A model generated the notes under the pieces. The model worked only from the letters and a program-made list of their open reading frames with translations. It made no database searches and was not told where the DNA came from. Positions 55,760 to 64,000 of a stretch of 64,000 nt of DNA are shown one piece after another (within the stretch, counting starts at the first letter, position 1; every line of letters begins with the position of its first letter). A program made the position numbers and the translations under genes. Source of the DNA: Perognathus longimembris pacificus (Eukaryota; Chordata; Mammalia; Rodentia; Heteromyidae); contig NC_063188.1 of NCBI RefSeq assembly GCF_023159225.1, positions 10,871,086 to 10,935,085 on the forward strand, read 5' to 3'.

Positions 55760-57493
55760 ATGATCCTATACCTAAAGAATCCCATAGACTCTACCCCCAA
55801 GCTACTAGAGCTGATACAAAACTTTGGCAAAGTTGCAGGATATAAAATAAACCTTCAAAAATCAACGGCCTTTCTCTATGCTAACAACCCGAAGACCGAG
55901 GCTGAAATCAGAAAAGCAACTCCTTTTGCAATAGCCCCCAAAAACATAAAATACCTAGGAATAACCTTAACCAAAGAAGTGAAAGACCTCTTTGAAGAGA
56001 ACTTTAAAAGCTTGAAAAATGAAATTAAGTCAGAACTAAGAAAATGGAAAAACCTCCCATGCTCCTGGATTGGGAGAATTAATATAATCAAAATGGCAAT
56101 ATTGCCAAAGGCTATCTACAAATTCAATGCAATACCCATTAATATCCCAACACCATTCTTTAATGAAATAGAGGAAGCAATCCAGAAATTCATATGGAAC
56201 AATAAAAGACCTAGAATAGCAAAAACACTCCTAAGCAGAAAGAACAGTGCTGGAGGAATTACAATACCCAACTTCAAGCTGTATTATAAAGCTATAGTAA
56301 TAAAAACAGCTTGGTATTGGCACCGGAACAGGCCTGAAGACCAATGGAACAGAATTGAAGACCCAGAATTAAACCCACAGAACTATGCCTACTTAATCTT
56401 TGATAAAGGAGCTAAAACAATAGTATGGAAGAAAGATAGCCTCTTTAACAAGTGGTGCTGGCAAAACTGGCTCAACACATGCAACAAACTAAAACTAGAT
56501 CCTTATATATCACCCTGCACCAAAATCAATTCCAAATGGATTAAAGACCTTGAAATCAAAACAGGCACCCTGAAGACACTAAAGGAAGGAGTAGGAGAAA
56601 CACTTGGGCTCCTTGGCACAGGACAGAACTTCCTTAACAAAGACCCTGAAATGCTACAAATCAAAGAAAGGTTGGACAAATGGGACTGCATCAAACTTCA
56701 GAGCTTCTGCACGGCAAAGGACATAGCTCTCAAGATAAACAGAAAGCCCACAGACTGGGAGAAAATCTTTACCGGACATTCAACAGACAAAGGCCTCATC
56801 TCTAAAATATATGCAGAACTAAAAAAATTACCTTCTTCCAAAACAAAACTGCAAAAAACAAATAGCCCCCTCATCAAGTGGGCTAAAGACTTACAAAGAA
56901 ACTTCTCTGATGAGGAAATGAGAATGGCCAATAGACATATGAAAAAATGCTCTACATCACTGGCCATAAAGGAAATGCAAATCAAAACAACATTGAGATT
57001 CCATCTCACCCCAGCAAGAATGTCATATATCAAGAAAACTAATAATAACAATTGTTGGAGGGGATGTGGCCAAAAGGGAACCCTACTTCATTGTTGGTGG
57101 GAATGTAAACTGGTTCAGCCACTCTGGCAAGCAGTATGGAGATTCCTCAGAAGGCTCAATATAGAACTCCCCTATGACCCAGCAGCCCCACTGTTGGGTA
57201 TCTATCCAAAAGACCACAAACAAAATCACAGTAATGCCACCAGCACAACAATGTTCATCGCAGCACAGTTTGTCATAGCGAGAAGCTGGAACCAACCCAG
57301 ATGCCCCTCCATAGATGAATGGATCAGGAAAATGTGGTACATTTACACAATGGAATTTTATGCCTCTATCAGAAAGAATGACATTGTTCCATTTGTAAGG
57401 AAATGGAAGGACTTGGAAAAAGTTATACTAAGTGAAGTGAGCCAGACCCAAAGAAACATGGACTCTATGGCCTCCCTTATTGGGAATAATTAG
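55760..57493 (+). pseudogene. LINE-1 ORF2 C-terminal remnant, 577 codons open
   Basis: In full L1s, ORF2 encodes the endonuclease/reverse transcriptase that copies L1 and SINE RNA into DNA. Only the last 577 codons of an expected roughly 1,270 remain. They cover the end of the RT thumb ([45 protein letters not shown], residues about 28-110), the middle segment ([27 protein letters not shown] block near 165-190) and the cysteine-rich end (C432, C436, H444, C445, C449). It ends [13 protein letters not shown]. The catalytic FADD aspartates and the endonuclease are missing, so it cannot reverse-transcribe. The ATG at 55,760 is internal to ORF2 in the parent. In the same frame an upstream TAA lies at 55,694-55,696. 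The uninterrupted frame implies recent insertion, not selection. Confidence 0.93.
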
Positions 57494-58003
57494 TACAGGT
57501 TTAGGCAAGTCATAGCAGAGCATCACAAGGCCCAATAGCTATACCCTTAGAAACACATAAGATGATGCTAAGTGAAATGAACTCCATGATATGGAAACAA
57601 GTGATATATCACAGTTATAACTACTTTCAACGTCCTATGTGTATGTGTAGTTTCTATTATTGATGATGTTTTGTATCACCTTCCTATGTTTGTACCTACA
57701 CTATCTCTGTAATCTTATCTGAGTATATTGGAAACCGTGTTTACTGGTATTGGAAGTAGGAAATTCAAAGGGAATACCAAATTCGAGAGACACAGGGTAA
57801 AAAAAGAGAAATAACTACAAAAGCAATACTTGTAAAACTGTTTGCTGTAAGTGAACTGAACAACTGGGGGGGGGAGGGAAAGGGGTGGAGGGAGGGGGGC
57901 ATGAGGGACAAGGCAACAAACAGTACAAGAAATGTATCCAATGCCCAACGTATCACACTGTAACCTCTCTGTACGTCAGTTTGATAATAAAAATTTGAGA
58001 AAA
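57494..58003 (+). mobile_element. LINE-1 3'UTR of the 55.6 kb element
   Basis: Starts after the ORF2 stop ('tagtacaggtttaggcaag'), contains a G-rich polypurine tract at 57,866-57,900 (ggggggggga, gggaaagggg, gggaggggggc), then 'taacctctctgtacgtcagt', AATAAA at 57,986 and a short A tail. All other L1 3'UTR fragments in the window were recognised by comparison with this one. Confidence 0.93.
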
Positions 58004-58019
58004 AAAAATGTGAGCAAGA
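58004..58019 (+). repeat. Target-site duplication, right copy, of the 55.6 kb L1
   Basis: Exact 16-base repeat of 55,626-55,641. Its leading A bases merge with the poly-A tail. Confidence 0.9.
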
Positions 58020-58700
58020 AAATAAATCCTAGTATTTTTGGATTATAATTCAAAGCATAAATACCCATAATATCATATTTATATAAATAAATGTTTGAGT
58101 GAGTGAAGTAAGTGAAGAGACAAATCTTCCTCACTAAACATTTGGAAGTAAGAAGGGAAATATAAACTAATTCTTAGAATACTATTTAGTTAAAAGTTGA
58201 CGCCTGACTTTAAGGAGAAATTGAATATAACCTCAAAGTATTTATTATTTACTCTTGTAGTTCTAACAAACATCAGCAAGATATTTGAAACTCCTCCACC
58301 TAAGGAAGCAAAATATTATTCTACTCCTAAGTGGGGAATGTATTTAGTGACTCTCTTATACCAAATCCAATATAGAAATATGACATTCTGAAAAATATCT
58401 GACCAGTACTCTTCAGAAGACTAAATCACTATTGTAGATTAAAGGAGACTAATGAGACATGATGGCTAAATGTAACATACAATCTTTGATTTTATCCTGG
58501 GATGAAGAAGAATATTCGTGGAAAAGCTGGTAGAATCAAAATAAAGTCTGTAGTTCAGTTAGTAATACTGAAATCATGTCAATTTTTAATTAGGTGGCTT
58601 TATAAAATGTTAATACTTGAGGATATTGACACATTTATAAAACTGCTGTTACTATCTTGGCAATTCTTCTATAAATGTATTTGACAATAAAACCTCTTTA
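58020..58700. other. Unassigned AT-rich sequence
   Basis: No repeat or exon recognised. Confidence 0.5.
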
Positions 58701-58707
58701 CAAGGGC

Positions 58708-58920
58708 TAGAGGTCATTGACTGTGGTGGTATATGCCTGTAATTCTAGCCCTCGGGAAATGGAGGCAGAGAATTATGAATTTTCAGGCTAAATTGTGCAA
58801 CATAATGAAACAGTATTTTAAAAATAAATGAAAAAGGGAAAGAGCTGGTGTGTAGGCCAATGGTAGTGTGTGTGGCTATTATATAAAGCCCCTGTATTCT
58901 ACCTTCAGCACTGACATTTT
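58708..58920 (+). mobile_element. B1-ID type hybrid SINE
   Basis: 7SL/B1-like head 'gactgtggtggtatatgcct', 'gtaattctagccctcgggaa' and 'atggaggcagagaatta', then 'gagctggtgtgtaggccaat', 'ggtagtgtgtgtggctatta' and 'ttctaccttcagcac', an ID-like second half. It lacks the Geo right unit, so it belongs to the older B1-ID class. Confidence 0.75.
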
Positions 58921-59079
58921 TTCTAAATGTTAGAGGTGCATGGAAAATAGAAGCAGCTTTTTAATATTACTGGAGAGTTTCCTGAAGAAGGTGTAGTTTG
59001 AGTCTTAAAAGATAACATATTTCATTATGTATCTAAAACCAAACAACTACTGAACAAGCATAAAAAGGTCTAGAATAGA

Positions 59080-59402
59080 CCTATCAGTGGATCACAATAG
59101 CTCAACAGCTATGTACACATGATTATATAAGATGAGAATAAGCAAAAACAACTCCAAGAGAAGGACACAGGAGGATTCTATTGTTGACGTTACGTTTAAT
59201 GTTCTAGGTAAATTTCCTTTGGCGTACCCTATGTTGTTACCGTATATGATTTTGGTACACTGGATATTGCCTACCTGATCTAGGAAAGGGAAAGAAAAAT
59301 GAGGGTGTAAGAGATATCACAAGAAATGTACTCACTACCTTATTATGTAACTGTACCCCCTTTGCACAACACCTTGTTGATAAAATTCAATTAATAAAAA
59401 AG
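59080..59402 (+). mobile_element. Older LINE-1 3'UTR fragment
   Basis: 'cacaatagctcaacagctat', 'gattatataagatgagaata', 'ccctatgttgttaccgtata', 'tctaggaaagggaaagaaaa', 'tatcacaagaaatgtactca' and 'ccttgttgataaaattcaat' follow the 3'UTR order of the 57.5 kb copy with marked divergence. The G-rich tract is largely gone. Confidence 0.85.
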
Positions 59403-59640
59403 AGAGATGAATCACCCTAATAATTGGCCTTGAACACAAATTTCTCCTATTTTAATATAATTGTCTTACAGTTAACCCTCTTGATTCCTGATCAAACTAA
59501 GTTAAAAAATAAGGAAAAGATAGTTATCTGGGAAAAAAAGGATAACAGATTTCATAGGTAGACAAGGAAAGAGAAACCTGCAAGTAGAGTGAGCCTTTCT
59601 CAAAGCTATAAAAGTATAAAGGTATAAAGTAGCTAAACAG

Positions 59641-59847
59641 GGGCTGGGGATATGGCCTAGTGGCAAGAGTGCTTGTCTCGTATACATGAGGCCCTGGGTT
59701 CAATTCCCCTGCATCACATATACAGAAAACAGCCAGAAGTGGCACTGTGGCTCAAGTGGCAGAGTGCTAGCCTTAAGCAAAAAGAAGCCAGGGACAGTGC
59801 TCAGGCCCTGGGTCCAAGCCCCAGGACTGGCAAAAAATAAAGAAGAC
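59641..59847 (+). mobile_element. IDL-Geo-type dimeric SINE, full length
   Basis: Near-consensus copy: 'gggctggggatatggcctag', B box 'gggttcaattcccctgcatc', right unit 'ccagaagtggcactgtggct', 'gccttaagcaaaaagaagcc', 'ccaggactggcaaaaaataa'. It has a 17-bp exact target duplication, 'ataaagtagctaaacag', at 59,624-59,640 and 59,848-59,864. Confidence 0.98.
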
Positions 59848-59864
59848 ATAAAGTAGCTAAACAG

Positions 59865-61260
59865 TTTAGATGAACCTATCTACAGGATTTATAATTTCTA
59901 CCTGTTGGACATATTGTCCTGGAGTTTCAACTGTAACTGAGAGTGATGCTTCATCAAAGGTTAGACTCAGTGTTGAAAAATGTAGGTCATTGTAAATTTC
60001 TGTGTGGGATATATATGCTTTTCATTTCTATCCCTGCTTGCTCACAGACTGCAGTCATTTTAACAACCTGACAAACTGCAAATAAATAGCACATTAAAAT
60101 CAAAAGTTAATGATCAGGCTTTATCATTTGAATATTCTCTTTTGCATATAATAGCTAAGTTATTAAGGTAATTTTTGATGCCTTCAAACAATAGTAAAAC
60201 TCTCCTCAATTCTACTGATGTGTTTACTAGAGTGATGGAGCTGGATAATCACAGGGTTGAGGATACAGCGGATAGGATTACATGACAAAAACAGGACCAA
60301 AGGCCAATGATATATGTCCCATGTCTCTTGTCACCTTGTTCTCAATTGTGACATGTATAAAAGGAACCCTTGTAATTTCCTTCAAACCTCCTCTTCCTCC
60401 TCTTTTCTTCATCTCAGTAAATGAAATCTTTATGTACTCACTGTTCCAATCAGCAAAACCCATGGAACTTACACCACCAAATTATCTTGGGATTACAACT
60501 AGTTCTATGTATCTCTACTCTCTTCTCTATAGGCCAGGGTACCATCATCTCTTTCTTGAAGTACAACAATTTTCTCCTCTATGGTCTTCTTATTGCTAGT
60601 TCTTCTAACCTAACTTCCCCAATTATGTCTCTGCTGTGCAAACAGAAACAGTTATTCTAATATGCAGATAAGAATTACCTAGCTCTTCATGTTCATTAAG
60701 GCCCAGTCTTTAGTTCCTTCCTCACTTCTCCTATAAGTTCCTTAGTGATTTGCCCATTGGTTTCTGTGATTACAATTCTGATTAAACCACCTTGAACTTG
60801 AGTCCTCAGTAGGCCTAGCCAACCATGTTTAGCAAATATGATCATTTTCTGTGTCAACTTTGTAAGCCACTGTACATTTGTCAAGTGCTATTCTAAATCT
60901 TTCTATGAGGCTATTTTGAATTCCATTAACATTTAAATCAGTGAGGTAGATCACTTCATAATGTGGATAGGCCTTCCACTATCAATTTAAGTCTTCTTTT
61001 AAAAAAAGATAGACCTTTCTTGAGTACAAAGGAATTCTACCAACAATATGCCTTCAGACTTATACTGCAATATCAACTTTTGCCTGAATTCTTGGCCTGT
61101 TGGCTTGCTTTGTAGATTTAGACTTCTCTGACTCTGCATCCCCTTGTCTATCTCTTTATTTCCCCTTTTATTTCCTCCCTTCACTATACTCTCCTCTATG
61201 TTTTCTTCCTCTTTTCCATCCATTTTATACACAGAAAGACAAGCAGACACACATTCATAT
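59865..61260. other. Unassigned sequence
   Basis: About 1.4 kb. C/T-rich parts near 60.35-60.65 and 61.13-61.22 kb might be L2 but I could not place them. The 105- and 107-codon open frames here lack family features. Confidence 0.45.
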
Positions 61261-61267
61261 ACACATA

Positions 61268-61293
61268 CATGTGCGCACGCACACACACACACA
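61268..61293 (+). repeat. (CA)n microsatellite, short
   Basis: 'tgtgcgcacgcacacacaca' and 'cacaacac', about 26 bases. Confidence 0.85.
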
Positions 61294-61366
61294 ACACTTA
61301 TACAATTTTTCCTTTATGATTCATTTACATGAAGTAGCATCTTTCTCCACAAGGGTAATATTTCTT

Positions 61367-61584
61367 TTTTATTTATTTATTTATTTATTTTGGCCAGTCC
61401 TGGGCCTTGAACTCAGGGCCTGAGCACTGTCCCTGGCTTCTTTTTGCTCAAGGCTAGCACTCTGCCACTTGAGCCACAGTGCCACTTCTGGCCGTTTCCT
61501 GTGTATGTGGTGCTGGGGAATCGAACCCAGGGCCTCATGTATACAAGGCAAGTACTCTTGCCACTAGGCCATATCCCCAGCCCC
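61367..61584 (-). mobile_element. IDL-Geo-type dimeric SINE with (ATTT)n tail
   Basis: The tail has become (ATTT)n at about 61,366-61,391. The reversed right unit ('ggccagtcctgggccttgaa', 'tttttgctcaaggctagcac') and head ('gggaatcgaacccagggcct', ending 'atatccccagccc') follow. A 16-bp exact target duplication, 'aagggtaatatttctt', lies at 61,351-61,366 and 61,585-61,600. Confidence 0.97.
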
Positions 61585-61789
61585 AAGGGTAATATTTCTT
61601 CCTAAAGCACAGATTGCAAATTGGTGTACAGAGTGGATTTCAACTTCCATTTAACTTCTTCAAACAAGTGCCACTGTATGGTGGTTGAGTAGAACAACTG
61701 TATGTAACCATCTTCATTGTATTGATTTAAGCCTTTGAGATTGCTCACAAAGTTCATGACAATAGCTTTTCAGCCATTTCCTGGTCCTG

Positions 61790-62340
61790 TCTCCATTTGT
61801 ACTCTCCTCCATTCCATTCTCTATACTTCTGCCAAAATATATGCCTGACTATAATGTTCTTATGCCTGAAACACTATGATAGTTCTGCGTTTTTCAAGAG
61901 TTAATCCCAGATTCTTTAGCCTGACATGTTATCTCCCATGAACTAAGTCCTATATTCTAGTCTTACCTGTGAATTATTCTACTTCACATTCTAAGATCCA
62001 ATTCGTTAAATCTTGCAATTCTCCATATTCTTACTGCACCTTAGATTTCGCTCCTATGTATTCCTCTGCATTGACATTTTACACTACCTATACCACTTCT
62101 CCTTTCAGCTAACTTAAGTTTAAGTTTGATTTCACTCATCCAGAAAATGTCTGTTTTAGCTCTCCACTACCACTGTACAATTAATTACATGGAACTTTAG
62201 TGTAATGCACATCTTTCCTTTCCTTACTGAAGGTCGGTAAACACAGACACCTTTCCTTCCTTTCCATTGTATATCTATGCCAGCAGACTGTATATACATA
62301 TTATTGGCTCACATCATGCTTACTGAATGAACAGATGAAT
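61790..62340 (+). mobile_element. L2 (LINE-2) 3' fragment
   Basis: Words in L2 order: 'tctgccaaaatatatgcctg', 'tcaagagttaatcccagatt', 'ctttagcctgacatgttatc', 'tctgcattgacattttacac', and the terminal 'tcatgcttactgaatgaaca' (L2 'caataaatgtttgttgaatga'). C/T-rich with few purine runs, as in L2. Diverged, limits approximate. Confidence 0.5.
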
Positions 62341-63185
62341 AGATGGAAAATTAGAATGCTGCTGCCAAAAGTGACTTATAATTTCTCTTTTTAATCCCAT
62401 TCTTAAAACTATGAGAAGACTGGGACCCATCAAGTATAAATGGTTGATGAAACTTACATAGCTATTTAAAAAGAAATCCTGATTCAGAAAAAAAATTTCT
62501 TTCCTTTCTATAATCTTTCCATTTTCTGTCACTAGTTCTAGACTTATCTCTTAAATATTCAAGCAAATTGACAGGTACTTCTCTTGAGAGAATTTTCAAT
62601 TTATAAAACTTGGTTCAAATGCTTTTCTTCCCTATTTTCTGGCAAGCACCATCTGTCAACTGGTATTTTATGTGAATGGAATAACAGAAGGTTTGTGCTC
62701 TTCAGAAAGTGTTAGAAGTTAATACTTCCCGCTGTGATCCATATTTGCTTGCTTAAACAGAAAAAAAACTTTTTCAGCATGAATAAGAAAAACAACAACT
62801 TGAAGCTTAACTAATTCGTTTACAAACTATGGTTTAGTTTGAGGTTGCTTTGAGTCTTAGGAAATATTTTTGGATATGTGACAAGACTTTTAAAATAATT
62901 TTCCCCCTAAAAGGTGTCAGAACAAGGGGTTGGTTACATTCTTAGCTTTGAAGCTATTCAAGGATTTATAAGGAAAAATGGATTATGTAGACTGCATAAA
63001 AATTGAGCCTCGATAGACAGATAAAAATGTTCAAACAATAAGGCAAATAAAAATGTTTTTAAGCTAGTAGTAAGTATATAATCTAAAGAGTCCATACAAA
63101 TTCATGAAAAAAATGGTTAAGACAATAGATAAGTAGGAAGTGGGAATAAAAATTTTGTAAACTAAAATGTAATTAGTAAATAAAG
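62341..63185. other. Unassigned AT-rich sequence
   Basis: No repeat or exon recognised. Confidence 0.5.
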
Positions 63186-63189
63186 AGAA

Positions 63190-63670
63190 ACCACATAGGA
63201 GCATATTTGAACTCTGACAATAAAAGAAATAAAAGTTATCCATTAATGGGGTGCTTTCTGTAGCTATTAAATTTATTAAAACTAAAATATAACTGAACAT
63301 TTACCATACTTACAGTGTTTTGGTATGTGATCCCATCACTGATGTAGACTAGATTTGGAATAAACATTTTACATTTGAGTATCTATAGACTTTGGACAGC
63401 ACAGTAAGTGTACTTTTGAGAATTTAACCTCAGAAAATAATTCAAAGACCATGAAAATACATGATAGTCATAAGAATATTTACAAATATTGTGTATGGAA
63501 GAGAAAAGAACCACCTAAATATTTAATGTAAGTAAGTAATTTATCTAGCAAAGTAGCAATTATCTAATGAATGACACATTATGTAATCATTGCAATTATC
63601 ATTTGAAAGACAATGAAAATGACAAGAAATACCCATTACACGAAATGTTAAAAAAAAAAAGTAGAAAGTG
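63190..63670 (+). mobile_element. Ancient LINE-1 (L1M type), ORF2 end
   Basis: 'gagaatttaacctcagaaaa', 'taattcaaagaccatgaaaa', 'gtcataagaatatttacaaa', 'aaaagaaccacctaaatatt', 'gaatgacacattatgtaatc' and 'aaatacccattacacgaaat' align in order with the L1M block 'aggaatttatcctaagga', 'aataatcagagatgtgcaaa', 'aacctaaatgtccaacaata'. No open frame is left. Confidence 0.6.
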
Positions 63671-64000
63671 AGACTGTTACCATGGTGTAATCATGGTTAT
63701 GAAAAATGGTATTTTATAAGGGATACTATTTCTCTGTCCTCATGTTCCCATAAGAGAGAGTTTGCTCTATTCCCAGGAGGCAGTAATGTCAGAAAGACAT
63801 TTAAAAGCCATGTCTTTATCACTTTTTCCTCTCATAGGGAAGAAAAATGATTTATATTATGATTGACAAGGTAGGGAAAAGTATCACTGGGTACAGACAT
63901 CTATCTTTTTCTTATTCATTTTATTTTGAGGACACATGTTCCTCCTTCTACTCTTGCTTTCGATATGGCTAGGACAGCTGGAATAAGGCCTACTGTCTAC
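63671..64000. other. Unassigned sequence at window end
   Basis: No repeat or exon recognised. Confidence 0.45.

Larger units (their letters stand above)
55642..58003 (+). mobile_element. LINE-1 with 5' leader joined directly to ORF2 3' part (spliced or internally deleted)
   Basis: Complete insertion between 16-bp duplications. The first ~110 bases (55,642-55,754) are GC-rich and CpG-bearing ('gccggctccggcacagtgcc', 'actccgcgcagctaaagcg'), unlike anything nearby, as an L1 5' promoter leader would be. They join at about 55,755 to ORF2 at the codons just after the FAD of the catalytic FADD box. All of ORF1, the endonuclease and the reverse transcriptase core are absent, while the 577-codon ORF2 remainder and the whole 3'UTR are intact, with AATAAA at 57,986-57,991 and an A tail. 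A 5'-truncated copy would not have the leader, so the RNA that was copied already lacked the middle. Confidence 0.88.

Noticed and set aside
55760..57493. 577-codon frame as a functional gene
   Set aside because: It is the C-terminal part of L1 ORF2 without endonuclease or RT active site, inside a retrotransposed element.
59641..59720. tRNA gene suggested by good A and B boxes in IDL-Geo heads
   Set aside because: These are SINE heads. No cloverleaf with paired acceptor stem is seen, and each copy has an A tail and target duplications.
61100..61423. 107-codon frame with H/T-rich middle
   Set aside because: Runs through C/T-rich DNA, a (CA)n tract and into an IDL-Geo SINE.

Overview
This window is nuclear DNA from a rodent and contains no cellular protein-coding gene that I can support. 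Nearly every recognisable feature is a retrotransposon relic. The best guess at lineage is Geomyoidea (kangaroo rats, pocket mice, gophers). The most frequent young repeat is a two-part SINE with an ID-like, tRNA-Ala-type head and a second unit, which fits the IDL-Geo SINE reported for that superfamily. Ordinary rodent B1 pieces, hybrid SINEs with a 7SL/B1-type head joined to the same second unit, a rodent-type LINE-1, and old mammalian L2, MIR and L1M remnants all agree with this. The DNA is AT-rich with stop codons in every frame. It looks like a gene desert or a long intron.

Layout. 1-593 is a LINE-1 3' end on the minus strand with a small 5' inversion. 0.6-8.3 kb is mostly unrecognised AT-rich DNA with one G-rich minisatellite (5.54-5.75 kb). 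8.3-14.6 kb holds L1 3'UTR pieces, SINEs, two L2 copies (each with a younger SINE inside) and a three-copy 35-bp tandem repeat. 14.6-24 kb is sparse, with microsatellites, SINEs and a promoter-like block with CCAAT, GC and TATA boxes that may be a solo LTR piece (about 16.86-17.13 kb). 24.4-32.7 kb is a run of ancient and younger L1 segments, an L2 and a row of three hybrid SINEs. 32.7-36.7 kb is mostly non-repetitive and carries a full match to the CTCF consensus. 36.7-38.5 kb is an L1 with a 5' rearrangement and an IDL-Geo SINE inside it. 41.5-44.2 kb is an ancient L1 split inside its endonuclease region by a younger L1. 55.64-58.0 kb is the best preserved element: an L1 whose GC-rich 5' end is joined directly to the last 577 codons of ORF2 between 16-bp target-site duplications. 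The last 6 kb has SINEs, L1, L2 and L1M pieces.

The sequence does not show genes working together. It shows layered retrotransposition: ancient L1M, L2 and MIR, then B1-type hybrids, then young L1 and IDL-Geo copies with intact duplications. The most interesting items are the spliced-looking L1 at 55.6 kb, the right-hand SINE unit shared by two families with different heads and carrying tRNA-like pol III boxes, and the CTCF motif at 34.53 kb. Family assignments come from remembered consensus features, not from a database search, and most repeat ends are good to about 10-30 bases.
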